A stretch of DNA of 52,187 bases from an uncultured Ruminiclostridium sp. (GCA_947624435.1 CANQKE010000014.1:1-52187); one strand, 5' to 3'. Positions 27,166 through 35,993 are shown, counted from the stretch's first letter. Notes: generated by a model from the letters alone, not told the origin. Made by a program: numbers and translations.

Positions 27166-28836
27166 TTGCTGAGAGAACTGTATATTGAAAATCTGGCGAT
27201 AATCGAAAAAGCGTCGGTCAGCTTTGGCGATAAGCTGAATGTTTTTACCGGTGAGACCGGCGCGGGAAAAAGTATCCTTATCGGTGGGATAAACGCCGTG
27301 CTAGGCGCAAGGGTAAACAAAGATATCGTTCGTGCGGGAGCGGATAAGGCGGTAGTTACCGCGTTATTCGACGGTATTCCCGACAGCGTGCGCAATATTC
27401 TCGAAGAAAGCGGATATTCCTGCGATGACGAGCTTTTACTTCAGCGTGAGATATTCCGCGACGGTAAAAGCACCGCCCGTATAAACGGGAAAACCGCTAC
27501 CGCCGCGCTGCTTAAAAGCGCCGCCGAGGAGCTTATAAGCATACACGGTCAACATGATAACCTTTTACTGATGAGCAGCGACCGCCAGAGGGATATACTG
27601 GACGCATACGGTCAGACCGGTGAACTGCTGGAGGAATACCGTGCGGTGTTCAGAGAGTTTTCCGCGTTGTCGCGTCAGATAAAAAAGCTGTCCGATACAG
27701 ACAGTTTGCAGCGGGAAAAGGCAGAGATACTTCGCCAGCGCATAAAAGAGATAGACAGCTTTAAGTTCTCCGAGGGAGAGGAAGCCCGGGTCACCGAGCA
27801 GCTCAATAAGCTGAGAAATTTTGAGGCGATACAAAGCGGCTTATACGGCGCGCTGTATGCGATATCCGGCGACGATGATTCCGACGGGGCATATATCCGG
27901 CTGAAAAACGCGCGGGAAAACATAAGCGCGCTTACCGACGCTTTGCCGTCGCTTTCATCTACAGTTGAACGGCTTAACGATCTACTTATAGAGCTTGAGG
28001 ATATACGGGAGGAAATTTCCGACCGCTTACCAAGCCGCGGCTCAGACAGCGAGGCGACGCTTGAATATTACGAGGACAGAATGAGTACCATACTCAGGCT
28101 GAAGCGTAAGTACGCAATGGAGCTTGACGAGCTGTTAGAGCAGACCGAGCAGTGGAGGCAGGAGCTTTACAATATAGATAACAGCGACGACGTTATCGGC
28201 AAATTGTCGGAACAGCGGCGCGAAAAAGGCGAGCAGGTGAAAAAACTGGCGTCCCGTCTTACCGATATGCGCAGTAAAGCCGCCGAAAAGTTATCTAAGC
28301 GGGCAGCGGAGGAGCTGGAATTCCTTGATATGCCGGATATTCGTCTGGTGTTCGATATAAAGCGGGATAAGGTCACCATGAACGGCATGGACAGCGTTGA
28401 AATGCTTATCTCGGTGAATAAGGGCGAGGAGCTTAAACCGATAAGCAAGATAGCGTCAGGCGGAGAATTATCGCGCATAATGCTTGCTATCAAGAATGTG
28501 CTTGCCGACAGCGATAATATTCAGACTATGATATTCGACGAGGTGGATACCGGCATCAGCGGACACGCCGCGCAAAAGGTCGGGATAAAGCTGCACCAGA
28601 CAGCGCAGTGCCGTCAGATACTTTGTGTAACGCACCTTGCACAGATAGCCGCGATGGCGGATACCCATCTATTGATAAAAAAATCCACCGATAACGACAG
28701 GACCTTTACCGGAATAACCGCGCTTGATTTCGAGGGACGAAAAAAAGAGATAGCAAGAATAATATCCGGTGATGAAAACAGCGGTATTTCTCTTGAAAAC
28801 GCGGAAGAACTGCTCAGCCGCCGTGACAGCTTGTGA
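27166..28836 (+). CDS. recN: DNA repair protein RecN
   Basis: A 556-residue SMC-like ATPase: Walker A GETGAGKS near residue 29, a coiled-coil middle (about 150-380), ABC signature SGGELSRIMLA near 430 and Walker B MIFDEVDTGISG near 455. RecN gathers and tethers DNA ends in double-strand break repair. The start is TTG at 27166, ten bases after GGAGG. In Bacillus and many Clostridia spoIVB and spo0A follow; here an unrelated GNAT gene does. Confidence 0.95.
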   Translation: MLRELYIENLAIIEKASVSFGDKLNVFTGETGAGKSILIGGINAVLGARVNKDIVRAGADKAVVTALFDGIPDSVRNILEESGYSCDDELLLQREIFRDGKSTARINGKTATAALLKSAAEELISIHGQHDNLLLMSSDRQRDILDAYGQTGELLEEYRAVFREFSALSRQIKKLSDTDSLQREKAEILRQRIKEIDSFKFSEGEEARVTEQLNKLRNFEAIQSGLYGALYAISGDDDSDGAYIRLKNARENISALTDALPSLSSTVERLNDLLIELEDIREEISDRLPSRGSDSEATLEYYEDRMSTILRLKRKYAMELDELLEQTEQWRQELYNIDNSDDVIGKLSEQRREKGEQVKKLASRLTDMRSKAAEKLSKRAAEELEFLDMPDIRLVFDIKRDKVTMNGMDSVEMLISVNKGEELKPISKIASGGELSRIMLAIKNVLADSDNIQTMIFDEVDTGISGHAAQKVGIKLHQTAQCRQILCVTHLAQIAAMADTHLLIKKSTDNDRTFTGITALDFEGRKKEIARIISGDENSGISLENAEELLSRRDSL

Positions 28837-28914
28837 GAAGCTTTATAATATGCGGCGGGTTCTTAGAGTCGGAGATCTGCCGCCCTATCAACTATGATTT
28901 GCTAAGGAGAATGT

Positions 28915-29370
28915 ATGACAGAAATATACGCCATGTCCGGCGGACATCAATATTGGAACGATACTATGTCATTTGCTGCAAAATGCTCATGGAAAGCGGG
29001 AGCTTACTTGTCTGAGAAAATGGCAAATAATGAATTTCGCGAATGGGAAAGAGTATTTTGTGCCGTTGAGAACGGAAAAGTGACGGGTTTTTGTACATTA
29101 ACGGAAAAAGATGAGCTGCCGCCGGAATATGACTTTAAGCCGTTTATAGGCTTTGTTTTCGTTGATGAACAATACCGCGGAAAAAGATTATCAAAGTTAT
29201 TGATAGATCACGCAGCCTCTTATGCACGCGAATTGGGGTATCAAAAAATATACATTATGAGCGGAGAGATCGGATTATATGAAAAATACGGCTTTAAGAA
29301 AATAGGAGATTGCAAAACGATATACGGCACGGTAGATCAGCTTTTTGTTAAGACAATAGGAAATGATTGA
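28915..29370 (+). CDS. GNAT family acetyltransferase
   Basis: A 151-residue GCN5-type acetyltransferase. The acetyl-CoA loop is EQYRGKRLSKLLIDHAA (near 84-100), preceded by strand IGFVFVD and followed by YEKYGFKKIGD. AAGGAG lies just before ATG at 28915. The substrate cannot be told. It starts an accessory patch between recN and spoIIGA. Upstream frame at 28833 without family similarity is not considered coding. Confidence 0.85.
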   Translation: MTEIYAMSGGHQYWNDTMSFAAKCSWKAGAYLSEKMANNEFREWERVFCAVENGKVTGFCTLTEKDELPPEYDFKPFIGFVFVDEQYRGKRLSKLLIDHAASYARELGYQKIYIMSGEIGLYEKYGFKKIGDCKTIYGTVDQLFVKTIGND

Positions 29371-29458
29371 ATCCTGATATTAAAGAATATGCATTCGCTG
29401 AACAGATGATCCTGCCATGTGGCTTGATTATAAATAAGCAAATAAGGAGGAATGTTTT

Positions 29459-29497
29459 TTGGCAAAATTTAGTAAATCAATGGTGATTGTAGCATAA
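29459..29497 (+). CDS. Possible 12-residue leader peptide
   Basis: TTG at 29459 lies about 10 bases after a strong AAGGAGG and opens a 12-codon frame (MAKFSKSMVIVA). It ends three bases before an 11-bp hairpin and some 70 bases before the RNHCP gene. This may be an attenuation leader or the remnant of a truncated gene. Coding is unproven. Confidence 0.3.
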   Translation: MAKFSKSMVIVA

Positions 29498-29499
29498 TC

Positions 29500-29531
29500 G
29501 GGAGGTTTGCCTACGATCCCGCAAGCCTCCC
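29500..29531 (+). other. Strong GC-rich hairpin upstream of the RNHCP gene
   Basis: GGGAGGTTTGC (29500-29510) pairs with GCAAGCCTCCC (29521-29531) over 11 positions with one G-T pair; the loop is ten bases. No T run follows at once, so it is not a classic terminator. It could be a decayed terminator or an attenuator paired with the short frame before it. Confidence 0.55.
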
Positions 29532-29569
29532 AAAGGGTTTATGATTTTACTTTTAGGAGGACAATCCCA

Positions 29570-29998
29570 ATGAATAGGGAAAACAAGAAAAAATCATTTG
29601 ATGAAGGTTACTATAAAACGCATCCATGCAATGACACTTTCGTTTGCAAAGTCTGTGGGAAAACCGTTGTACCCGCCGGAGCAGGAAGTGAACATCGAAA
29701 CCATTGTCCGTATTGTTTGTCCAGTCAGCACTTGGATAATTTGCCGGGTGATCGAAAGGCAGACTGCGGCGGAGTAATGGAGCCGATCGCCGTATGGGTA
29801 AGAAAAGACGGCGAGTGGGCAATTATCCATCGCTGCAAAGTATGCGGAGCGCTGAGTTCCAACCGTATTGCAGCGGATGACAATCCCATGAAGCTGATGT
29901 CGCTTGCCATGAAGCCGGTATCTTCGCCTCCGTTTCCATTGGAACAGATCGAAGAAATGACCAAGCTTATGGGTGGCGACGGAGAACTGAAATGGTAA
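29570..29998 (+). CDS. RNHCP domain zinc-ribbon-like protein
   Basis: A 142-residue protein with the RNHCP signature (RNHCPYCL near residue 43) and three further cysteine pairs: CKVCGK near 27, the DCGG near 65 and CKVCGA near 88, implying zinc binding. Function of the family is unknown. TAGGAGG lies before ATG. None of its five isoleucines uses ATA, the codon favoured by flanking core genes, which hints at recent acquisition. A terminator follows. Confidence 0.85.
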   Translation: MNRENKKKSFDEGYYKTHPCNDTFVCKVCGKTVVPAGAGSEHRNHCPYCLSSQHLDNLPGDRKADCGGVMEPIAVWVRKDGEWAIIHRCKVCGALSSNRIAADDNPMKLMSLAMKPVSSPPFPLEQIEEMTKLMGGDGELKW

Positions 29999-30010
29999 GG
30001 TAACAAAACC

Positions 30011-30041
30011 AAACCGTCCGGATAATTCCGGGCGGTTTTTG
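30011..30041 (+). terminator. Terminator after the RNHCP gene
   Basis: AAACCGTCCGG (30011-30021) against CCGGGCGGTTT (30028-30038) with one G-T pair and trailing T residues. Confidence 0.88.
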
Positions 30042-30081
30042 TCGTATATTTTCCCAAAATAAAAAGGTTCGTCCCCTCAAT

Positions 30082-30115
30082 ATCGACCTTTTTCACGGAG
30101 GTGACAGGCTATAAT
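30082..30115 (+). promoter_or_regulatory. Tentative spoIIG promoter
   Basis: A TATAAT at 30110-30115 lies 19-24 bases before the spoIIGA ATG. ATCGAC lies 22 bases upstream of it, recalling the unusually long 22-base spacing of the Spo0A-activated spoIIG promoter of B. subtilis. No convincing TGTCGAA 0A boxes were seen. Weak evidence. Confidence 0.3.
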
Positions 30116-30133
30116 AAAACAGGGGTTAGGAAA

Positions 30134-30967
30134 ATGGTGATATATGTTGATGTGCTGTTCTTAATAAACCTGTATGTTACATATTTTGAACTGCTGGCGG
30201 TCAGCGCATTCACTCATATGAAGATACGATCCCTGCGCATGGTGCTGGCGTCGGCGGTCGGCGGAGCGGCAGCGTTCGTTATCTTTCTTCCGCAGGAGCT
30301 GCCTATAACGTCCGCCGCGATAAAGATAGCGTCCTGTGTTATCATTACTCTGGCGGCATTCGGCTGGAGAGGCGGCAAAGCGTTTGTTAAAAACATGATC
30401 TGGCTGCTGCTGGTAAATTTTATATTTGCAGGGATAATGCTGGCGGTGTGGCTGTTCGCTGCACCGATGGAAATGCTGTATTCCAACGGGGCGGTATACT
30501 TCGATATAGACTTTTTCACTATCTTGTTCTGCACCTGTGCGGCATACTTTACCATAAGAGGGGTAAGGTATCTGCTGGACAAAAACGGCAGGGCAGACGG
30601 TCGGTATATGATACTAATCGAGAATAACGGCGGAAAAGTAACGCTGAACGCGCTTTCAGACAGCGGAAACGGGCTTGTGGACTGGTTCAGCGGGCTGCCG
30701 GTGATAATATGCCGTAAAAACGCCTGCGCCGATATATCACCGCCGGAAATATCCCACGCTAATACCGAGGAATACATCAAAGGCGTCAGGGTATTGCCGT
30801 TCAGTACGGTAAACGCACGCGGCTATGTTTACGCTTTCAAAGCGGATAAAATAGTGATATCGGAAGTCAAAAGCGGAAAAGAATACAGCGTCAACGCACT
30901 TATCGGGATATCTCCCGATTCCTTGCAGGAATATGACGCGATATTTAACCCAAAAATACTGGTATGA
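30134..30967 (+). CDS. spoIIGA: Sigma-E processing protease SpoIIGA
   Basis: A 277-residue membrane protease: about five hydrophobic helices in residues 1-145, then a cytosolic aspartic-protease-like domain with the catalytic LSDSGNGL (Asp near 174). It removes the pro-sequence of sigma-E in the mother cell when signalled by SpoIIR. ATG at 30134 gives the typical N-terminus MVIYVDVLFLINL; the ribosome site is poor, and a GTG at 30101 overlaps a GGAGG and seems unlikely. SigE follows after 18 bases. Unlike B. subtilis, sigG does not follow. Confidence 0.93.
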   Translation: MVIYVDVLFLINLYVTYFELLAVSAFTHMKIRSLRMVLASAVGGAAAFVIFLPQELPITSAAIKIASCVIITLAAFGWRGGKAFVKNMIWLLLVNFIFAGIMLAVWLFAAPMEMLYSNGAVYFDIDFFTILFCTCAAYFTIRGVRYLLDKNGRADGRYMILIENNGGKVTLNALSDSGNGLVDWFSGLPVIICRKNACADISPPEISHANTEEYIKGVRVLPFSTVNARGYVYAFKADKIVISEVKSGKEYSVNALIGISPDSLQEYDAIFNPKILV

Positions 30968-30985
30968 TGAAAGGCAGGCAGAAAA

Positions 30986-31699
30986 ATGACACTGGTCAAA
31001 ACTATTTTACAGAGAATATTTATAAAGCTGCGTAAATACGGGATAAATGAGATAGATTATATCAACGGACCCGAATCTTTGCCCCCGCCGCTCACCGCAG
31101 AGGAGGAAAGCGCCGCGTTTGACCTGCTGAAAACCGATTTTGCGCGTGGACGGGAAATGCTGATAGTCCATAATCTGCGGTTGGTGGTCTACATTGCAAA
31201 AAAATTCGACGGTACCGGGATAGGCATAGAGGATCTTATATCAATAGGCACTATCGGGCTTATCAAGGCGGTGAACACATTCAGCGTAGAAAAGAATATA
31301 AAGCTCGCTACATACGCCTCACGCTGTATTGAAAACGAGATATTGATGTATTTAAGAAAGACCAGCCAGCAGAAATATGAAATATCCATCGACGAACCGC
31401 TGAACGTTGACTGGGACGGCAACGAACTGCTGCTTTCCGATATATTGGGCACGGACAACGATACCGTCAACGCAAATATCGAAAACGAGGTAGAACGTAA
31501 AATGCTGCTACAAGCGGTGGACAGCCTTGACGAAAGGGAAAAGCTGATAATGGAGCTGCGGTTCGGGCTGAATAATCATCCGGAAAAAACCCAAAAAGAA
31601 GTTGCCGATATGATAGGAATTTCGCAAAGCTATATTTCCCGCCTTGAAAAACGCATAATAAAGCGGCTTAAAAAAGAAATGGAAGCTTTATGCGGTTAA
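30986..31699 (+). CDS. sigE: RNA polymerase sigma-E factor (sporulation, mother cell)
   Basis: A 237-residue sigma-70 family factor with an N-terminal pro-sequence (about 1-30), region 2 ([12 protein letters not shown] to [16 protein letters not shown]) and region 4 ([12 protein letters not shown] to [20 protein letters not shown]). Position directly after spoIIGA fixes it as sigma-E. It would drive the SipL-spoIVA promoter at the left end of this window. A terminator follows. Confidence 0.96.
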   Translation: MTLVKTILQRIFIKLRKYGINEIDYINGPESLPPPLTAEEESAAFDLLKTDFARGREMLIVHNLRLVVYIAKKFDGTGIGIEDLISIGTIGLIKAVNTFSVEKNIKLATYASRCIENEILMYLRKTSQQKYEISIDEPLNVDWDGNELLLSDILGTDNDTVNANIENEVERKMLLQAVDSLDEREKLIMELRFGLNNHPEKTQKEVADMIGISQSYISRLEKRIIKRLKKEMEALCG

Positions 31700-31704
31700 T
31701 GCTT

Positions 31705-31740
31705 CAGCCCCTCGTTATTACACGAGGGGCTGTAATTTGT
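31705..31740 (+). terminator. Terminator after sigE
   Basis: CAGCCCCTCG (31705-31714) against CGAGGGGCTG (31723-31732), perfect 10-bp stem, followed by a T-containing tract. Confidence 0.82.
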
Positions 31741-31758
31741 TTATCTTTCGCATAACGG

Positions 31759-32623
31759 TTAAAATCTTCGTTCATCTCTATGGAAGAAATATCCAAGGTC
31801 AAGCCTTACCTCACGTCTGCCGATATCATTATTTGTATAACAACATGTATCAAAGCCTATAAGCTCAAAGCCCTCGTGAAGATAAAACTCGATCGCGTTC
31901 GTGTTGCAGGACTGCGTTTCTAAAATGATCGCGCGTCTGTTCTGACTAGGCATGCGGGAATCAAATCCGAGCCGCCTCACGACGATGCCTTTGGGCTCTT
32001 TTCGTCCCTTTCGGCTTGACAGGCGCCAGCCTGCCTGCGCCTCAAGAAACAAAAATCACCTCAAATTCATTCGCCGTGAGGTGCAAAGCAGTTTTTACGG
32101 AGCAGATTTTCGTCAAGACAAGGAAACCGAACGAAGGCATACTCGCGTATGTCGAGCGAGGTCGACGCAGTATTGGCGGAAAGATGCCCGTAAAAACCGA
32201 CTTGGGTTCGGTTCCCGCATGCCTAAGCGCTGTCTCTTTCGCCTTATCCATCAGCCTCTTGCCGATACCCTTACGGCGGAGCGATTCCGATACCCATAGC
32301 TCTGTTATAATAAGCCTGTTTGACCATTCCTCGGGGCAAACTTCGATACATGCAAGCAGCGCGCCGTCTAAACCGATAACGCCGTAGGCTTCGGCTTTTT
32401 CCCAATGATCCTGATACAGAGAATCGGGAAAATCATATTCCTCCGGCGTGTGAATAATTTCCTTTTCCGCCGGTTTCCTGACAAGAGCGACTGTACATCC
32501 GTTTTTATCCAGCAGACTCATTTCCAGATCATAGTAGCTGTCGCTTCTTGTCACTATCGGTATAGGTACGCCTTTCCATTTTTCCTTTGGCAGTGCCTTG
32601 ATTTCGATTTCACAATGTTCCAT
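31759..32623 (-). pseudogene. GNAT acetyltransferase gene split by a MITE-like insertion
   Basis: The 5' part (32623 down to 32226) encodes a GNAT N-terminus with the acetyl-CoA loop SESLRRKGIGKRLMDKAKE; the 3' part (31948 to 31759) encodes the matching C-terminus (RRAIILETQSCNTNAIEFYLHEGFEL). Between them lies a 275-bp element with inverted ends and duplicated TA. Removing the element plus one TA leaves 588 bases, an unbroken 195-codon frame joined as KETALSQNRRAIILE. The start is ATG at 32623 behind AGAAAGGA. In the disrupted state the N-terminal frame runs into the element and ends with a foreign tail. Insertion looks recent because both halves are otherwise intact. Confidence 0.9.
31949..32223. 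mobile_element. 275-bp MITE-like element with 26-bp imperfect inverted ends and TA duplication
   Basis: The left end begins GGCATGCGGGAATCAAATCC and the right end, read on the other strand, begins GGCATGCGGGAACCGAACCC; they match at about 21 of 26 positions. TA flanks both sides (31947-31948 and 32224-32225), as with IS630/Tc1-type transposition. Inside are several potential stems (CACCTCA/TGAGGTG at 32057-32083, GTTTTTACGG/CCGTAAAAAC at 32091-32197). It encodes no transposase, so it would need one supplied in trans. Confidence 0.85.
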
Positions 32624-32658
32624 TTGATATTCCTTTCTAAGTTGATTTTCTTCGCATA

Positions 32659-34248
32659 TTATGTTCTGTCCATTACCGACATGGCGCATTTTATACCGTC
32701 GATCGCCGCTGTGACAATGCCTCCGGCGTAGCCTGCGCCCTCTCCGCAGGGGAAAAGTCCGGCGGTGGTGACGGATTGCAGACGGTCGTTTCGTACTATT
32801 CTTACCGGGGAAGAGCTGCGCGTTTCCGGTCCGGTAAGCACCGCGCCGCGATCGTTAAAGCAGCTTATTTTACGCCCGAACAGCGGGATAGCCTGTCTGA
32901 GCGAATCGCACACATATTCGGGAAGATATTCTTCCGGCATTACAAACGACGTACCGGGTCTGTATGTGGGAATAATGCCGCCGAAAGAGTTTGAAAGCGT
33001 TCTATCAACCAGATCTCCCACGGTGGTGACAGGTGCGCGATAATCTCCGCCCGCGGCGAAAAACGCAGCACGCTCTATCTTACGCTGAAACTCTATTCCG
33101 GCGGTCACCTCGGCGGAATCAAAATCAGCGGGTGTTACGCTTACCAAAATAGCGCTGTTGGCGTTTTTTCCGCTCCGGGCATGATAACTCATACCGTTTG
33201 TAACTATCGTTTCCTTTTCCGAGGAAGAGGCGACCACCGTTCCTCCCGGACACATACAAAAGCTGTATACGCCTCTGCCGCTTGGAAGATGTACCGCCAG
33301 CTTATAATCCGCCGCTCCGAGCGCAGGGTGGTTATAATAGTCCCCGTACATAGAACGGTTGAGCTGCTGCTGGGTATGCTCTATCCTCATGCCGACGGAA
33401 AAGTTTTTCTGCTCAAGTGCGACGTCCTTGTCCCTCATCAGATAGAATACATCTCTTGCGCTGTGACCGCATGCTATAATTAAATTATCGGTATCTACAG
33501 TGCAGATTTTTGCGTCTTTCAGATATTCAACGGAAGATATTCGTCCGTCCTTTGTTAAAAAATTGCAAAAGCGCGCGCCGAATACGACCTCTCCGCCGAG
33601 TGATATTATTTCTTTTCGTATGTTTTTTACGATCTCACGCAGCATATCCGTGCCGATATGAGGCTTTGCGCTGTACATTATTTCCGCGGGCGCTCCGTGC
33701 TTTACCAGCTCGGTAAATACGGTAAAAGAAAGGGGACTGTTTACGCCGGTGTTCAATTTGCCGTCTGAGAAAGTACCCGCGCCGCCCTCGCCGAACTGAA
33801 CGTTACTTTCTTCATCGAGTATACCGGAGGAATGAAACAGCTCGACCTTTTTGATTCGGGTGTCCGCATCATCGCCGCGCTCCAGCACGATAGGCTTTAC
33901 GCCGCATCTGGCAAGATACAGCGCGGCAAACATTCCCGCAGGGCCGAAGCCTACCACCACCGGACGTTTAGCCAGCTTTCCCGGTAACGGTACAACGCAT
34001 TTCGGAAAATTATATACCGACAGCTTTTTGTTTTTGGCAATAAGCTCTTTTTCTTTTGCTTTGCTAAGCTCAAAGCATACCGTAAGTGAAAAATGTATAT
34101 CTGTCTTTTTGCGTGCGTCTATTGATTTTTTCAGCAGGGTAAGCCGCGATATTTCACGGGGATCTATCCTCAGACGTGAGGCGATAATGTCTATAAGCCG
34201 GTTTTCGTCATAATCAAGCGGTACGGCGATATCCGAATACTTAATCAT
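32659..34248 (-). CDS. FAD-dependent dehydrogenase, COG2509 type
   Basis: A 529-residue flavoprotein with an N-terminal extension of about 90 residues before the FAD Rossmann motif VVGFGPAGMFAALYLAR (near 96-112). Further typical segments are NVQFGEGGAGTFSDGKL, IACGHSARDVF and the C-terminal PCGEGAGYAGGIVTAAIDG. The family is a widespread, uncharacterised set of NAD(P)/FAD-dependent oxidoreductases. It overlaps the start of the next flavoprotein's 3' end by eight bases, so the two are co-transcribed, the HI0933-type gene first. Confidence 0.85.
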   Translation of the reverse strand: MIKYSDIAVPLDYDENRLIDIIASRLRIDPREISRLTLLKKSIDARKKTDIHFSLTVCFELSKAKEKELIAKNKKLSVYNFPKCVVPLPGKLAKRPVVVGFGPAGMFAALYLARCGVKPIVLERGDDADTRIKKVELFHSSGILDEESNVQFGEGGAGTFSDGKLNTGVNSPLSFTVFTELVKHGAPAEIMYSAKPHIGTDMLREIVKNIRKEIISLGGEVVFGARFCNFLTKDGRISSVEYLKDAKICTVDTDNLIIACGHSARDVFYLMRDKDVALEQKNFSVGMRIEHTQQQLNRSMYGDYYNHPALGAADYKLAVHLPSGRGVYSFCMCPGGTVVASSSEKETIVTNGMSYHARSGKNANSAILVSVTPADFDSAEVTAGIEFQRKIERAAFFAAGGDYRAPVTTVGDLVDRTLSNSFGGIIPTYRPGTSFVMPEEYLPEYVCDSLRQAIPLFGRKISCFNDRGAVLTGPETRSSSPVRIVRNDRLQSVTTAGLFPCGEGAGYAGGIVTAAIDGIKCAMSVMDRT

Positions 34249-35476
34249 ATTTGCCTCCTAAGATGTATTCGGCGGCGGCTATTCCGGCGAGATACCCGCT
34301 TTTCCAAGCCCAGTCAAGATTATATCCGCCGCATTGTCCGCATATATCAAGAATTTCTCCGCAGAAGAATAAACCGTCTGCTTTTTTGGACATCAACTTC
34401 GGAGTTACTTCCTTGGCGGGAATTCCTCCCTCGGTCGATTGTGCAAGGCTCCAGTCTGAAATATTCGTTACCGGAAAACGCCAGTCTTTGATAATAGCGG
34501 CGACGTTTTTTATATCACGTTCGGAAATATTTTTGCAAAGCGTGGAACAGCTTATACCGACCACTTTCAGCAATTGCTGACCGATACGCTTATGGACAAG
34601 ACCGGTAAGCAGCTCTTCACACGGCAATTCATACCGTATCTCTGCGGCGGAGAAAAGCGCGTCGGTAAGCTCTTTATCGGAAAGCGACGGCGCTATATCC
34701 AGCGATATTTCGCATTTTCCGACATTTTTTGCGGCAAGCGCCGACAAATTGAAAATGCATATCCCGGACAGCGCTCCGTCGGAAAACTGTACCTCGCCGG
34801 TTTGTTTTGCGATCGGCTGACCGTTTATCAAAAGAGAAACTTCGGCATAAGTGCGCAGACCCTTGAGCGCTTTGACCTTGTTTATATCCGTTCTTATAGG
34901 GGCAAGGGCGGGGTAAAGCTCCGTTACGGTGTGACCAAAACGCTTTGCCAGCGTATAGCCTGTACCGTCGCTGCCGAACGACGGCGCCGCACGTCCTCCG
35001 GAGGAGATTATAACGCTTTTCGCACTATAATGTTCATTATTCGCGATAATTATGAACACGTCTTTATTCTTTCTTATATCGGAAACCATGACCTGACATA
35101 ACATTTCGACGCCGCATGCCGCCGCTTTATGCCTTAATGCGTCCAGCACCGAGCTTGCCGCCATGCTGTGCGGATATATCCTGCCCTCGTTATCCATTCT
35201 CGTGATAAGACCTACGCCGCGAAAAAGCTCCTTTGCGTCCGGCACATCCTTTACAAAGGACAAAAACTGTTTATCACCGCTGTAATATTCGGGGGAGATA
35301 TTTTCATTTGACAAGTTGCAGCGCCCGTTGCCGGTGGACAGCAGCTTTTTTCCTACTCTAGGCAGGCGTTCAAACACCGTGATACGACAGTGCGAATGTT
35401 TCGCTGCCGAAACGGCCGCCGCCAGTCCTGACGCGCCGCCTCCGATTATAGCAATATCAATGTCATGTTCTTTCAT
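34241..35476 (-). CDS. HI0933/YhiN-family flavoprotein
   Basis: A 411-residue NAD(P)/FAD-dependent oxidoreductase of the HI0933 family, with FAD motif IIGGGASGLAAAVSA near residues 10-24, GKKLLSTGNGRCNLSN near 42-57 and the C-terminal ICGQCGGYNLDWAWKSGYLAG. The bile-acid enzyme BaiN belongs to this family, but most members are outside bile-acid clusters and no bai gene is nearby, so that name is not used. It is the first of two overlapping flavoprotein genes on this strand. Confidence 0.85.
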   Translation of the reverse strand: MKEHDIDIAIIGGGASGLAAAVSAAKHSHCRITVFERLPRVGKKLLSTGNGRCNLSNENISPEYYSGDKQFLSFVKDVPDAKELFRGVGLITRMDNEGRIYPHSMAASSVLDALRHKAAACGVEMLCQVMVSDIRKNKDVFIIIANNEHYSAKSVIISSGGRAAPSFGSDGTGYTLAKRFGHTVTELYPALAPIRTDINKVKALKGLRTYAEVSLLINGQPIAKQTGEVQFSDGALSGICIFNLSALAAKNVGKCEISLDIAPSLSDKELTDALFSAAEIRYELPCEELLTGLVHKRIGQQLLKVVGISCSTLCKNISERDIKNVAAIIKDWRFPVTNISDWSLAQSTEGGIPAKEVTPKLMSKKADGLFFCGEILDICGQCGGYNLDWAWKSGYLAGIAAAEYILGGKYD

Positions 35477-35684
35477 TTTGACCCCTTATCGGTATAAAAT
35501 TTGCATTCCGTTAATGAATCAAGTATAACATATAATCATGTGAATAGCAAGCGTAATGCGCAGGCATGCAGGATTTTTGCTTTTTGAGAAAATTTTTGCC
35601 AAAAATCAGCTTGATATTCTGTAATTCGGCTTGCCGAGCGGTTTTGCGCCGGTTGAGATACATTTGCTTTATAGCCGCTTTTGA

Positions 35685-35713
35685 TTGACATTCGCTGCAT
35701 TTTGTGGTAAAAT
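35685..35713 (+). promoter_or_regulatory. Sigma-A promoter of remA
   Basis: TTGACA (35685-35690), a 17-base spacer and TAAAAT (35708-35713), about 35 bases ahead of the remA ATG. The rest of the 271-bp spacer from 35477 is AT-rich with short inverted repeats but nothing else I can name. Confidence 0.88.
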
Positions 35714-35747
35714 ATATTAATAAATTGTTTTTCCGGAGGCGTAGCTT

Positions 35748-35993
35748 ATGAAGCTGATAAATATAGGATACCAGAACGCTGTAAATTCCGAGCGGATAGT
35801 AGCGATAGTCAGCGCTGACGCCGCGCCTGTCAAAAGAATGGTATCCACAGCAAAGGATAACAATATGGCTATAGACGCTACCTGCGGAAAAAAGACGCGA
35901 ACGGTGATAATCACGGACAGCAATCATATAATATTGTCCGCACTGGATATAGAGCGGTTCAAATCGGACGCTGACACGGAGGAAAAAGTCTGA
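35748..35993 (+). CDS. remA: RemA/DUF370 family regulator
   Basis: An 81-residue DUF370 protein. RemA of B. subtilis is a DNA-binding activator of biofilm-matrix genes and forms ring-like oligomers. The sequence MKLINIGYQNAVNSERIVAI and a later ATCGKKTRTVIITDS are typical. CCGGAGG precedes ATG. Neighbouring gmk is the standard context. Its stop codon falls inside the repeated leader element that precedes gmk. Confidence 0.92.
   Translation: MKLINIGYQNAVNSERIVAIVSADAAPVKRMVSTAKDNNMAIDATCGKKTRTVIITDSNHIILSALDIERFKSDADTEEKV

Noticed and set aside
28833-29015. 60-codon frame starting at the recN stop
   Set aside because: It overlaps the better supported GNAT gene out of frame and has no ribosome site or recognisable sequence.
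32042-32225. C-terminal tail of the interrupted GNAT frame read as genuine protein
   Set aside because: This part lies wholly inside the inserted element; excision restores a better GNAT C-terminus.
34241-35476. BaiN bile-acid enzyme
   Set aside because: Only family-level similarity; no other bile-acid gene nearby and the HI0933 family is broad.
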